In this document: positions 7,304-15,959 of the stretch, piece by piece
How the letters are laid out: the number at the start of each line of letters is the position of its first letter
Numbering within the stretch: the first letter of the stretch is position 1
NCBI GenBank assembly: GCA_023263825.1
Contig: JALQUJ010000183.1
Span: 1 to 16,129 of the forward strand
Origin: Porticoccus sp.
Lineage (GTDB): Bacteria > Pseudomonadota > Gammaproteobacteria > Pseudomonadales > Porticoccaceae
Direction of reading: 5' to 3'
DNA: 16,129 nucleotides
The notes under the pieces: model-generated
Told to the model about the DNA's origin: nothing
The model's database searches: none
What the model saw: the letters and a program-made list of their open reading frames with translations, nothing else
Translations under genes and position numbers: made by a program

Positions 7304-7686
7304 AAGGCTTCAAATAAGTAAGCTTAAAGCCTAGACCTTAAGTAATCCGTTGCGATCGCCTTTTGAGCGAGATTTGGCAATATAAGATCTGCTCTTTCAC
7401 TTAAGGATTTTCTAGACAGATTCTAGTGCTTAGCCTAAAATGCCTTGTTAGTTTCCGCTGGTACAAAACAGCCTCTAAACATTAGAATTATTGTTAGAGG
7501 GATAGCATTGTTGAAAATATGAAAGCGAGGTGAGGCGAGTGGTTTCATCTCGCTTTTTTGCGGCTTATTAGTCTGCCTTTGATCTTTCATAGATGTTAGA
7601 AAAGTTTGAACTCCAGACGTTTTATTATTATCAGTTATCTCTGGTAATTCATTGTAGTAGAGCATTTAGAAATTGAGGAGATTGCA
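7304..7686 (+). other. dapB-carA intergenic region (383 bp)
   Basis: No gene is supported here. Just after dapB there is a weak inverted repeat, AGGCTT/AAGCCT (7305-7310 with 7327-7332). A hairpin CCTCTAA/TTAGAGG follows at 7472-7478 with 7494-7500, and a strong intrinsic terminator at 7522-7559. About 110 bases separate the terminator from the carA ribosome binding site. That part contains TTGAAC (about 7607) followed by AT-rich TATTAT copies with poor spacing, so I cannot name a confident carA promoter. I saw no clear ArgR box. Tiny ORFs before the terminator (for example ATG at 7519, four codons) lack convincing ribosome binding sites. Confidence 0.5.
7522..7559 (+). terminator. Intrinsic terminator between dapB and carA
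   Basis: AAAGCGAGGTGA (7522-7533) pairs with TCATCTCGCTTT (7545-7556) along 12 positions including one G-T wobble, with an 11-base loop. The run of six T spans 7554-7559. It could end the dnaJ-dapB transcript or, with the hairpin at 7472-7500, act as an attenuator in a carAB leader. Confidence 0.75.
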
Positions 7687-8823
7687 TTGAATACCGATAC
7701 CCATCGGTCCGCTATCCTGGCACTTGAGGATGGCACTGTTTTTAAGGGCGTAGCCATTGGTGCTGAAGGTGTTTCCAGTGGTGAAGTGGTATTCAATACA
7801 GCATTGACCGGTTATCAGGAAATTCTTACTGATCCGTCCTATGCTCGACAAATTGTTACCCTGACTTATCCACATATTGGTAATACCGGTGTCAACACTG
7901 AAGATGAAGAATCGGGCAGTATTCATGCTGCCGGTTTGGTTATCCGTGATTTACCAATGCTGGCAAGTAATTTCCGTTCTGAGCAAACATTGGATGCCTA
8001 TCTGAAGGCCAATAATATTATTGGTATTGCAGATATAGATACCCGTGCATTGACACGTATTTTGCGTGATAAAGGCGCCCAGAATGGTTGCATTATGGCG
8101 GGTGAGGTAGATGATCGGGAAGCTGTGGAGAGCGCTCGGGTATTTTCAGGTTTGAAGGGGATGGATCTTGCTAAGGAAGTCACCACTTCAGACGCGTATA
8201 GTTGGAAAGAAGGTAGCTGGAAGTTGGGTGAAGGGCACAGTCAGCCAACGGATAAGCCGTATAACGTAGTCGCTTATGATTTTGGCGCCAAGCGCAACAT
8301 TTTACGTATGTTGGTGGATCGTGGTGCTGATTTAGTTGTAGTGCCTGCAAAAACGCCGGCAGCAGATGTGCTGGCCATGAACCCTGACGGTATCTTTTTA
8401 TCTAACGGCCCAGGTGATCCTGAGCCTTGTGATTATGCCATTGAAGCGATCCAGCAAATTCTTGAAACAGATATTCCTGTCTTCGGTATTTGTTTAGGGC
8501 ATCAGTTGTTAGCGTTGGCTAGTGGTGCAAAAACAGTGAAGATGAAGTTTGGTCATCACGGAGCCAATCATCCAGTAAAAAACCTTGATGCAGATACGGT
8601 GATGATCACCAGCCAAAATCATGGCTTTGCAGTGGATGAAGAATCTTTACCAGACAACCTTCGCGCTACTCATCGCTCATTATTCGATGGATCTCTTCAG
8701 GGTATCCATCGTACAGACAAGCCTGCATTTAGTTTTCAAGGGCACCCTGAGGCGAGCCCTGGCCCCCATGATGCTGCGCCATTATTTGATCACTTTTTTG
8801 AGTTGATTCGCAGCAGAAGTTGA
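7687..8823 (+). CDS. carA: Carbamoyl-phosphate synthase small subunit CarA
   Basis: CarA is the glutaminase subunit of carbamoyl-phosphate synthetase. It hydrolyses glutamine and channels ammonia to CarB, supplying arginine and pyrimidine synthesis. The 378-residue protein has an N-terminal CPSase domain (about 1-150) and a C-terminal class I glutamine amidotransferase. The nucleophile is Cys269 in FGICLGHQ, and the triad is completed by His353 and Glu355 in GHPEASPGP. These are the same numbers as in E. coli CarA. The start is TTG at 7687, supported by GAGGAG (7675-7680) six bases upstream and the absence of a better ATG. A terminator lies 127 bp before the gene. carB follows after 121 bp. 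Confidence 0.98.
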   Translation: MNTDTHRSAILALEDGTVFKGVAIGAEGVSSGEVVFNTALTGYQEILTDPSYARQIVTLTYPHIGNTGVNTEDEESGSIHAAGLVIRDLPMLASNFRSEQTLDAYLKANNIIGIADIDTRALTRILRDKGAQNGCIMAGEVDDREAVESARVFSGLKGMDLAKEVTTSDAYSWKEGSWKLGEGHSQPTDKPYNVVAYDFGAKRNILRMLVDRGADLVVVPAKTPAADVLAMNPDGIFLSNGPGDPEPCDYAIEAIQQILETDIPVFGICLGHQLLALASGAKTVKMKFGHHGANHPVKNLDADTVMITSQNHGFAVDEESLPDNLRATHRSLFDGSLQGIHRTDKPAFSFQGHPEASPGPHDAAPLFDHFFELIRSRS

Positions 8824-8902
8824 CAAGAAATTGGGATTGAAAAGAAGCCGAGGCCAATAAGCAGGATAATATTAACGATTTAACTGCGTGCTTGAAGACT
8901 TT

Positions 8903-8930
8903 AATTTAATACCAGAAATTTAATACCAGA
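8903..8930 (+). repeat. Perfect 14-bp tandem duplication before carB
   Basis: The unit AATTTAATACCAGA occurs twice with no mismatch, at 8903-8916 and 8917-8930. The second copy ends 14 bases before the carB ATG. No Shine-Dalgarno sequence is seen in or after the repeat. A recent slippage duplication is the simplest explanation. Confidence 0.9.
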
Positions 8931-8944
8931 ATAAACAAAAACTT

Positions 8945-11900
8945 ATGCCAAAAAGAACCGATATTAAAAGCATTTTAATTCTTGGCGCAGGCCCCATTGT
9001 AATTGGGCAGGCGTGCGAGTTTGATTACTCTGGTGCTCAGGCTTGTAAAGCGTTGAGAGAAGAGGGTTACCGAGTCATTCTGGTTAACTCTAACCCAGCA
9101 ACAATTATGACTGACCCTTCAATGGCGGATGCGACTTATATTGAGCCTGTAGAGTGGAGAACGGTTGCAAAAATTATTGAGGAAGAGCGCCCCGATGCAT
9201 TGTTGCCAACCATGGGTGGGCAGACGGCATTGAATTGTGCATTGGATTTGGCTCGTGAAGGTGTGCTGGAAAAATTCAATGTCGATATGATCGGCGCTGA
9301 TCATGACGCTATTGATAAAGCAGAAGACCGTGACCGTTTTGACAAGGCAATGAAAGCCATTGGTCTTGATACGGCACAGGCTGTGATTGTTCATAGCTTG
9401 GAAGAAGCGCTTCAGGTGCCCGATCGGTTTGGTTACCCCTGTATTATTCGTCCCTCGTTTACCATGGGTGGTTCTGGGGGCGGTATCGCCTATAACCGTG
9501 AAGAATTCGTAGAAATTTGCCAGCGTGGTTTGGATCTGTCCCCCACTAATGAGCTGTTGATTGATGAGTCACTGATCGGTTGGAAAGAATATGAAATGGA
9601 AGTGGTGCGAGATAAAAATGATAATTGCATCATTATTTGTTCCATTGAAAATTTTGACCCCATGGGGGTTCATACTGGTGATTCAATCACTGTCGCTCCG
9701 GCGCAGACCCTGACGGATAAGGAATACCAGATTATGCGTAACGCATCCATTGCGGTGCTACGTGAAATCGGCGTTGAAACGGGTGGTTCCAACGTTCAGT
9801 TTGCGGTGAATCCGGAAGATGGTCGTTTGGTGGTGATTGAGATGAACCCAAGGGTATCTCGTTCCTCTGCACTGGCTTCCAAAGCGACAGGTTTCCCTAT
9901 TGCCAAGGTGGCGGCGAAGTTGGCTGTGGGTTACACATTAGATGAGCTGCAGAATGAAATTACCGGGGGTGCAACTCCGGCTTCCTTTGAGCCTAGTATT
10001 GATTACGTTGTTACTAAAATCCCCCGTTTTGCCTTTGAAAAATTTAATCAGGCAAATGCCAAACTGACGACTCAAATGAAGTCCGTAGGTGAAGTGATGG
10101 CCATTGGGCGTACCTTCCAGGAATCCCTTCATAAAGCGCTGAGAGGTTTGGAAGTGGGTTCGGCAGGTTTCGAGCCCAAGATTGATGTGGAAAGTGAAGA
10201 AGGCAGAATCGAGCTGCGTCAGCAGTTGCGAGAGCCGGGTGCAGAGCGCATCTGGTATGTAGGTGATGCCTTCCGTGCCGGGATGTCGGTGGATGAGGTA
10301 TTTACTCTTTCAGCCATTGATCCATGGTTCCTGGTGCAGATAGAAGACATCATTCTTGAAGAGCTTGGTTTGGCTAACGTGTCGTTATACAAGCTTTCTT
10401 CCCAGCACATCTATCGTCTCAAGCGCAAAGGCTTTTCCGATAAGCGTTTGGCAGGTTTGCTTGGCGTGGCCGAAAAAGAAGTACGGCGAGTACGTATGTC
10501 CGTTGATATTCGACCGGTCTTTAAGCGGGTAGATACTTGTGCCGCTGAGTTTTCAACATCAACAGCGTATATGTATTCCACCTATGAGCGTGAATGCGAG
10601 GCTCAGCCTTCTGATCGAGATAAAATTCTGGTGCTGGGTGGCGGTCCTAACCGTATTGGTCAGGGTATTGAGTTTGATTATTGCTGTGTGCATGCGGCAC
10701 TGGCTATGCGCGAAGATGGCTATGAAGCCATTATGGTGAACTGTAACCCTGAGACTGTATCTACGGATTACGATACCTCTGATCGTTTATATTTCGAGCC
10801 AGTCACGTTGGAAGATGTGCTGGCCATAGTCGAAGTAGAAAAACCTAAGGGTGTGATTGTTCAGTTTGGTGGCCAAACGCCGCTGAAGTTGGCCCGTGCA
10901 TTGGAGGCGGCTGGTGTGCCTATTATCGGTACCACGCCTGATGCAATTGATCGAGCTGAAGACCGAGAGCGCTTCCAGCAGATGATTGATAAGTTGGGAT
11001 TATTGCAGCCGCCGAATGCCATTGTCCGTTCTACTGAAGAGGCTGTTGATGCTGCTGCCAGTATTGGTTATCCCTTAGTTGTGCGTCCATCCTATGTATT
11101 GGGTGGACGGGCGATGGAGATTGTTTATAAAGAGGAAGAGTTGCAGCGCTATATGCGTGAAGCTGTTCAGGTATCGGAAGACGCTCCGGTATTGCTGGAT
11201 TACTTTTTGTCATCAGCTGTAGAGGTTGATATTGATGCAGTCTCTGATGGTGAGGAAGTTGTAATCGGCGCCATCATGCAACACATTGAGCAGGCGGGAA
11301 TACACTCTGGTGATTCTGCTTGTGCTTTGCCGCCGTACAGTCTACCTAGTGAAGTGCAGGATGAAATGCGCAGTATCGTTAAGGCTATGGCCGTTGAGTT
11401 GGGCGTGAAGGGCTTAATGAATGTTCAGTTAGCCTGGCAGGATGGCAAGATCTACGTGATTGAAGTTAACCCTAGGGCCTCGAGAACGGTACCTTTTGTT
11501 TCTAAGTGTATTGGTACTTCTCTCGCTAAAATAGCTGCACGTTGTATGGCGGGTGTGACATTGGCGGAGCAGGGGTTTATTAAAGAAATAGTACCTAATT
11601 ACTATAGTGTTAAAGAGGCGGTACTGCCCTTTAATAAATTCCCTGGCATAGACCCCATTCTTGGGCCTGAGATGAAATCTACCGGTGAAGTGATGGGCGT
11701 GGGAGATACCTTTGCTGAGGCTTATGCCAAGGCTGAGCTGGGAGCGAGTGACCCGATTCCTACATCAGGTACAGCGTTTCTCAGTGTTCGTGAGCCAGAT
11801 AAGTCAGCTATCGCCAATGTGGCAAAAAGCTTAATTGCATCGGGCTTTAAGTTGGTGGCAACAGAGGGGACTGCCAAGGTAATCGAAGGTGCTGGTTGCG

Positions 11901-12163
11901 ATGTTGAAATAGTTAACAAAGTGCAAGAGGGCCGTCCTCATATTGTCGATATGATCAAAAACGATAAAATCGATTTGATAGTGAATACTACTGAAGGTCG
12001 TCAGGCAATTGCCGATTCTGCTGCCATCCGCTCGAGTGCGGAGCAGCATGGCGTTTATTACACCACCACATTAGCGGGTGGAGAAGCTGTTTGTATGGCG
12101 TTGGAAACACAGGGTGATATTAAAGTGTACCGACTTCAAGATCTTCACCTGAGGAATAATTGA
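8945..12163 (+). CDS. carB: Carbamoyl-phosphate synthase large subunit CarB
   Basis: CarB makes carbamoyl phosphate from bicarbonate, ammonia and two ATP. The 1072 residues match the family (E. coli 1073) and resemble the E. coli sequence closely from the first residues (MPKRTDIKSILILGAGP). The two homologous halves each have a pre-ATP-grasp and an ATP-grasp domain: the carboxyphosphate half is about 1-400 and the carbamoyl-phosphate half about 550-930, the latter with VLGGGPNRIGQGIEFDYCC. An oligomerisation domain lies between. The C-terminal MGS-like domain (about 935-1072), where ornithine and UMP act in E. coli, includes NKVQEGRPHI. The start is conserved, but the upstream bases (ATAAACAAAAACTT) show no Shine-Dalgarno. 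The stop TGA overlaps the greA ATG by one base. Confidence 0.99.
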   Translation: MPKRTDIKSILILGAGPIVIGQACEFDYSGAQACKALREEGYRVILVNSNPATIMTDPSMADATYIEPVEWRTVAKIIEEERPDALLPTMGGQTALNCALDLAREGVLEKFNVDMIGADHDAIDKAEDRDRFDKAMKAIGLDTAQAVIVHSLEEALQVPDRFGYPCIIRPSFTMGGSGGGIAYNREEFVEICQRGLDLSPTNELLIDESLIGWKEYEMEVVRDKNDNCIIICSIENFDPMGVHTGDSITVAPAQTLTDKEYQIMRNASIAVLREIGVETGGSNVQFAVNPEDGRLVVIEMNPRVSRSSALASKATGFPIAKVAAKLAVGYTLDELQNEITGGATPASFEPSIDYVVTKIPRFAFEKFNQANAKLTTQMKSVGEVMAIGRTFQESLHKALRGLEVGSAGFEPKIDVESEEGRIELRQQLREPGAERIWYVGDAFRAGMSVDEVFTLSAIDPWFLVQIEDIILEELGLANVSLYKLSSQHIYRLKRKGFSDKRLAGLLGVAEKEVRRVRMSVDIRPVFKRVDTCAAEFSTSTAYMYSTYERECEAQPSDRDKILVLGGGPNRIGQGIEFDYCCVHAALAMREDGYEAIMVNCNPETVSTDYDTSDRLYFEPVTLEDVLAIVEVEKPKGVIVQFGGQTPLKLARALEAAGVPIIGTTPDAIDRAEDRERFQQMIDKLGLLQPPNAIVRSTEEAVDAAASIGYPLVVRPSYVLGGRAMEIVYKEEELQRYMREAVQVSEDAPVLLDYFLSSAVEVDIDAVSDGEEVVIGAIMQHIEQAGIHSGDSACALPPYSLPSEVQDEMRSIVKAMAVELGVKGLMNVQLAWQDGKIYVIEVNPRASRTVPFVSKCIGTSLAKIAARCMAGVTLAEQGFIKEIVPNYYSVKEAVLPFNKFPGIDPILGPEMKSTGEVMGVGDTFAEAYAKAELGASDPIPTSGTAFLSVREPDKSAIANVAKSLIASGFKLVATEGTAKVIEGAGCDVEIVNKVQEGRPHIVDMIKNDKIDLIVNTTEGRQAIADSAAIRSSAEQHGVYYTTTLAGGEAVCMALETQGDIKVYRLQDLHLRNN

Positions 12164-12639
12164 TGAACAAGATACCAATGACTGTTGAGGGTGCTAACAG
12201 CTTACGTGAAGAGTTGGATCACCTAAAAAAAGTAGAGCGTCCGAGAATTGTGGAGGCGATAGCCGAAGCCCGGGAGCATGGTGACCTTAAAGAAAATGCT
12301 GAATATCATGCTGCACGTGAGCAGCAGGGTTTTGCTGAAGGCCGGATTCAGGAAATTGAAGGTAAGTTGGGTAATGCCCAGATTATTGATGTCAGCCAAA
12401 TTCCGGAAGGGGATAAGGTTATTTTTGGTTGTACAGTCGATATCCTCAATATTGATACTGATGAAACGGTTACCTACAAAATAGTCGGTGATGATGAGTC
12501 TGATGTGAAGGCTAACAAAATTTCTTACCAGTCGCCCATAGCCAGAGCGTTGATTGGCAAAGAGATTGGTGATGTTGTAGTTGTTAGAACGCCCTCAGGT
12601 GAAATTGAATACGAAATTGATAATGTGGCCCATCTTTAA
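12163..12639 (+). CDS. greA: Transcription elongation factor GreA
   Basis: GreA enters the secondary channel of RNA polymerase and stimulates cleavage of backtracked RNA. Starting at ATG 12163 gives 158 residues, identical in length to E. coli GreA. A TTG three bases earlier is in frame, but GAGGAA (12151-12156) is spaced six bases from the ATG, and the MNKIPMT N-terminus fits MQAIPMT of E. coli. The N-terminal coiled coil carries the catalytic tip acids Asp41 and Glu44 in GDLKENAEY. The C-terminal FKBP-like domain ends with SPIARALIGKEIGD and the strand that follows. The start overlaps the carB stop (TGATG), which suggests translational coupling. It converges with yhbY across 24 bp, where I see no terminator. 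Confidence 0.98.
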   Translation: MNKIPMTVEGANSLREELDHLKKVERPRIVEAIAEAREHGDLKENAEYHAAREQQGFAEGRIQEIEGKLGNAQIIDVSQIPEGDKVIFGCTVDILNIDTDETVTYKIVGDDESDVKANKISYQSPIARALIGKEIGDVVVVRTPSGEIEYEIDNVAHL

Positions 12640-12663
12640 TCAAAGGGTTGGTAGGGTTAGGGC

Positions 12664-12966
12664 TTAGCGGAGAAGATTGGATAATTTGGGGTTAGGTTTA
12701 TCAGCTTTTCTCAGTAGCAGTACAATGTGTCCAATAGATTGTACTTTTTCCGCAGACATTTGCTCACAAATAGCTTCAATCACCTGGCGTTTGGTATCGT
12801 TGTCGCCAACAGCTAATTTAACTTTAATAAGCTCATGATCGTTAAGTGCACGGTCAATTTCTGCCAAGACATTTTCACTCAATCCATTGCTGGCAACTGT
12901 GACTACAGGGTTGAGGTTGTGGCCTAGGCGCCTTAGGTGTTTTTTGTCATCATTGGAAAGTGTCAT
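12664..12966 (-). CDS. yhbY: CRM-domain RNA-binding protein YhbY
   Basis: YhbY is a small CRM-domain protein that associates with pre-50S ribosomal subunits in E. coli. The 100 residues cover the whole domain (E. coli 97). Conserved blocks are LRRLGHNLNPVV near residues 11-22, NGLSENVLAEIDRAL near 27-41 and the strand HELIKVKL (44-51). The ATG at 12966 has AGG about eight bases upstream. It is transcribed opposite to its neighbours: convergent with greA and divergent from rlmE, the usual arrangement in this gene cluster. The nearby 23S rRNA methyltransferase gene fits a ribosome-assembly theme. Confidence 0.95.
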   Translation of the reverse strand: MTLSNDDKKHLRRLGHNLNPVVTVASNGLSENVLAEIDRALNDHELIKVKLAVGDNDTKRQVIEAICEQMSAEKVQSIGHIVLLLRKADKPNPKLSNLLR

Positions 12967-13020
12967 AGCTGTTACCTGTAAGGCGGTTATTTGTGAAACT
13001 GCTGCTTGTTAAAGTGAATA

Positions 13021-13050
13021 CTTGAAAACGGCGCGTATTCTATCCTGATT
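13021..13050 (+). promoter_or_regulatory. Possible sigma-32 promoter of rlmE-ftsH
   Basis: CTTGAA (13021-13026) is a perfect sigma-32 -35 core. TCCTGATT (13043-13050) is a poor -10, 16 bases away. The E. coli rrmJ-ftsH unit is heat-induced, which supports the idea. GAATAC (13016-13021) and GTATTC (13035-13040) form a 6-bp inverted repeat around the element, so an operator is also possible. Confidence 0.35.
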
Positions 13051-13137
13051 ATGGCTTTAGTGCGTTAGAATTTGTCGGTGGGATTGACCTAAATAAGATA
13101 ATCGATAGGCAATATAGACAAACATTCATAGGTAAAT

Positions 13138-13758
13138 ATGGGCCGTTCAAAGAGTAGTCATCGATGGCTGCAAGAGCATAATCGAGATCATTATGTAAAG
13201 CGTTCCCAGCAGGAAGGCTATCGTTCCCGTGCCAGCTATAAGCTTATTGAACTTGATCAAAAAGATCGACTATTTAGGCCAGGTATGACGGTGGTTGATC
13301 TTGGTTCAGCTCCAGGTGGATGGTCTCAAGTAGCTGCAGAACTGGTGGGCGATAAAGGGCGTGTTGTCGCATCTGATATTTTACCCATGGACGCTATTGC
13401 TGATGTGGAATTTATTTGTGGAGATTTCACGGAAGAAGCAATACTAAAGGAAATTCTTGATACACTGGATATTGATCTCGCAGACCTTGTAATTTCGGAT
13501 ATGGCCCCCAATATGAGTGGTATGAGGGCTGTAGATCAGCCAAAAGCCATGTATTTGGTCGAACTGGCGTTGGATTTAGCCCAGCAAATATTGAAACCTG
13601 GGGGTAATTTTGTTGCCAAAGTGTTCCATGGTGAAGGTTTTGATGAATATATGCGCTTGGTAAAGAACAATTTTGAGCGGGTCGTTACGCGAAAACCTGA
13701 TGCTTCTCGTCCCAGGTCTCGTGAAGTGTACCTTGTCGCCAAGGGACTCAAGGCCTAG
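13138..13758 (+). CDS. rlmE: 23S rRNA 2'-O-ribose U2552 methyltransferase RlmE
   Basis: RlmE (FtsJ/RrmJ) methylates the 2'-OH of U2552 in the A-loop of 23S rRNA with S-adenosylmethionine, a late step in 50S assembly. The 206 residues agree with the family (E. coli 209). The SAM-binding motif is DLGSAPGGWSQ at 54-64. The K-D-K-E catalytic set is visible as Lys35, Asp121 (SDMAPN), Lys161 (VAKVFHG) and Glu196 (SREVYLVA). The ATG follows AGG by five bases. It is divergent from yhbY (171-bp gap) and is followed by ftsH after 100 bp with no terminator, so the two are probably co-transcribed. Confidence 0.98.
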   Translation: MGRSKSSHRWLQEHNRDHYVKRSQQEGYRSRASYKLIELDQKDRLFRPGMTVVDLGSAPGGWSQVAAELVGDKGRVVASDILPMDAIADVEFICGDFTEEAILKEILDTLDIDLADLVISDMAPNMSGMRAVDQPKAMYLVELALDLAQQILKPGGNFVAKVFHGEGFDEYMRLVKNNFERVVTRKPDASRPRSREVYLVAKGLKA

Positions 13759-13858
13759 GTAAGTAATTTCATCGAATTGGCCATATAACTAAGGCGGGTT
13801 CGGTAATAGATAGAGTAAGGCTGCTGAATAAATAGGCAGTAAACATGAGGATGTTCAT

Positions 13859-15781
13859 TTGAACGACATGGCGAAAAATTTAGTTTTGTGGCTCATTATT
13901 GCTGCGGTGTTGTTATCTGTGTTTCAGAATTTCAGCCCATCGGCACCCGACAATATGGTCAGTTACTCTGCTTTTATTGATGAAGTACAAACTGGCCGAG
14001 TTCAAAGTGTTGTTGTCGAAGGTCCCATAATAGAGGGGCGTCGTGTGGATGGATCTGCCTTTAAGACAACCCGTCCAGCAGTTACCGATACAGGTTTGAT
14101 GGGCGATTTGCTAAAGAATAATGTGACTGTTGAGGGGCGTGAGCCTGAGCCTCAGAGTTTGTGGACTCAGCTATTAGTTGCATCATTTCCGATTCTTCTT
14201 ATTCTTGCCATTTTTATGTTCTTTATGCGTCAAATGCAGGGTGGAGGCGCTGGTGGCCGTGGTGGCCCCATGGCTTTTGGAAAAAGCAAAGCTCGATTGT
14301 TAGGCGAAGATCAAATTAATACCACGTTTGCCGATGTGGCAGGTGTTGATGAAGCAAAAGAGGATGTTCATGAGCTTGTGGATTTCTTGCGCGACCCTTC
14401 TCGTTTTCAACGTTTAGGAGGTCGAATTCCTCAAGGTGTGTTGATGGTGGGTCCTCCCGGTACCGGTAAAACGCTGTTGGCCAAAGCCATAGCTGGTGAA
14501 GCTAAAGTACCATTTTTCTCTATTTCCGGCTCTGATTTTGTGGAAATGTTTGTGGGTGTGGGTGCCTCTCGTGTTCGGGATATGTTTGAGCAGGCTAAAA
14601 AGCAGGCACCTTGTATCATCTTTATTGATGAAATCGATGCTGTAGGTCGTCACCGTGGTGGTGGTTACGGTGGTGGTAATGATGAGCGCGAGCAAACGTT
14701 GAACCAGCTTCTAGTAGAGATGGATGGCTTTGAGGGTAATGAAGGCATTATCGTTATTGCTGCGACTAACCGTCCTGATGTGCTGGATAAAGCACTGTTG
14801 CGCCCTGGTCGTTTCGATCGTCAGGTCTATGTGGGGCTACCAGATATTCGAGGCCGTGAACAGATTTTAAAAGTACATGTACGCAAAGTGCCATTGGATG
14901 AAAAAGTAGATCTCGGCATTGTTGCTCGTGGAACACCTGGCTTCTCTGGTGCAGATTTGGCCAACCTCATTAACGAGGCTTCCTTGTTTGCTGCGCGTGC
15001 TAACAAGCGCATTGTCACCATGGAAGAGTTTGAAAAAGCGCGGGACAAAATCATGATGGGCGCCGAACGTCGCTCTATGGTGATGTCGGAAAAAGAAAAA
15101 GAGAATACGGCTTACCACGAGGCAGGGCACGCTATTATTGGTCGATTAATGCCAGAGCATGATCCTGTGCATAAGGTGTCTATTATTCCCCGTGGTCGTG
15201 CTTTGGGTGTGACTCAGTTCTTGCCTGAAGAAGATAAATACAGTTTAAGCAAACTGCAGTTGCAAAGTCAGCTATGTAGTTTGTTTGGTGGTCGTATAGC
15301 AGAAGAATTGATCCATGGTGCTGATGGCGTAACAACAGGTGCTTCCAATGATATTGAGCGCGCAACACAAATGGCACGCAACATGGTGGGACGCTGGGGT
15401 TTGTCTGACAAAATGGGCCCTGTGCTCTATGGTGAAGATGAGGGGCAAATGCCAGGAACTGGACAGCCCACCTATTCCAGTGATACTGCCAGAGAAATCG
15501 ACATTGAAGTGCGTCAGTTACTGGATGACTGCTATGGGCGTTCAGAACAAATATTGAAAGACCATATGGATATCCTCCATGCCATGAAAGATGCACTGAT
15601 GGAATATGAAACCATTGATTCTGAGCAGGTGGATGATTTGATGGCTCGCAAACCCGTCCGTCCTCCCCATGATTGGCAGGATGGTGACTTTGGTGGTTGG
15701 TCTGGAGGGAGTTCTGGCGGCGATGAGCCAGATGATTCTGGTGGTCAAGATCCTGTGGGCGGGCCAGCAAAAGAACATTAA
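13859..15781 (+). CDS. ftsH: ATP-dependent zinc metalloprotease FtsH
   Basis: FtsH is the hexameric inner-membrane AAA+ protease that degrades damaged membrane proteins and regulators such as sigma-32 and LpxC in E. coli. The 640 residues begin with a membrane helix (about 7-24). A periplasmic domain follows, then a second helix (about 104-122). The AAA domain has Walker A GPPGTGKT (198-205), the pore motif FVG (231-233), Walker B IIFIDE (253-258) and the second region of homology near 302-320. The zinc site is HEAGH (420-424), with Asp498 as the likely third ligand. The tail is rich in Gly, Asp and Ser. The start is TTG at 13859, with GAGGA seven bases upstream; it gives MNDMAKNL, like MSDMAKNL in E. 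coli. The internal ATG at 13868 is too far from the ribosome binding site. A strong terminator follows. Confidence 0.98.
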   Translation: MNDMAKNLVLWLIIAAVLLSVFQNFSPSAPDNMVSYSAFIDEVQTGRVQSVVVEGPIIEGRRVDGSAFKTTRPAVTDTGLMGDLLKNNVTVEGREPEPQSLWTQLLVASFPILLILAIFMFFMRQMQGGGAGGRGGPMAFGKSKARLLGEDQINTTFADVAGVDEAKEDVHELVDFLRDPSRFQRLGGRIPQGVLMVGPPGTGKTLLAKAIAGEAKVPFFSISGSDFVEMFVGVGASRVRDMFEQAKKQAPCIIFIDEIDAVGRHRGGGYGGGNDEREQTLNQLLVEMDGFEGNEGIIVIAATNRPDVLDKALLRPGRFDRQVYVGLPDIRGREQILKVHVRKVPLDEKVDLGIVARGTPGFSGADLANLINEASLFAARANKRIVTMEEFEKARDKIMMGAERRSMVMSEKEKENTAYHEAGHAIIGRLMPEHDPVHKVSIIPRGRALGVTQFLPEEDKYSLSKLQLQSQLCSLFGGRIAEELIHGADGVTTGASNDIERATQMARNMVGRWGLSDKMGPVLYGEDEGQMPGTGQPTYSSDTAREIDIEVRQLLDDCYGRSEQILKDHMDILHAMKDALMEYETIDSEQVDDLMARKPVRPPHDWQDGDFGGWSGGSSGGDEPDDSGGQDPVGGPAKEH

Positions 15782-15794
15782 TCTGATTTATCTA

Positions 15795-15827
15795 TTCTCC
15801 CGGTCTTGTGCCGGGAGAAGTTGTTTT
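15795..15827 (+). terminator. Intrinsic terminator after ftsH
   Basis: TTCTCCCGG (15795-15803) pairs perfectly with CCGGGAGAA (15811-15819) around a 7-base loop, followed by GTTGTTTT. It starts 14 bases after the ftsH stop. Confidence 0.8.
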
Positions 15828-15959
15828 GGGTTGGGTTTTAGGTTTTGCCTTTCTTAACGAGACGATCGTCACTTATCTAGCATTACGTTTGTTTTACTAT
15901 TCTTTCGGCGGGTTGAGAGCATTGTTGATAACTGGAATGTACAAAGTTGGTAGGCGCAA

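Noticed and set aside
7349..7360. GCGATCGC octamer, also found in recN near 2056, resembling the HIP1 palindrome of cyanobacteria.
   Set aside because: Only two copies were noticed in 16 kb, and the organism is clearly not a cyanobacterium; consistent with chance.
7435..7665. 76-codon minus-strand frame in the dapB-carA gap.
   Set aside because: It runs through the strong terminator stem, has no recognisable domains and no clear ribosome binding site.
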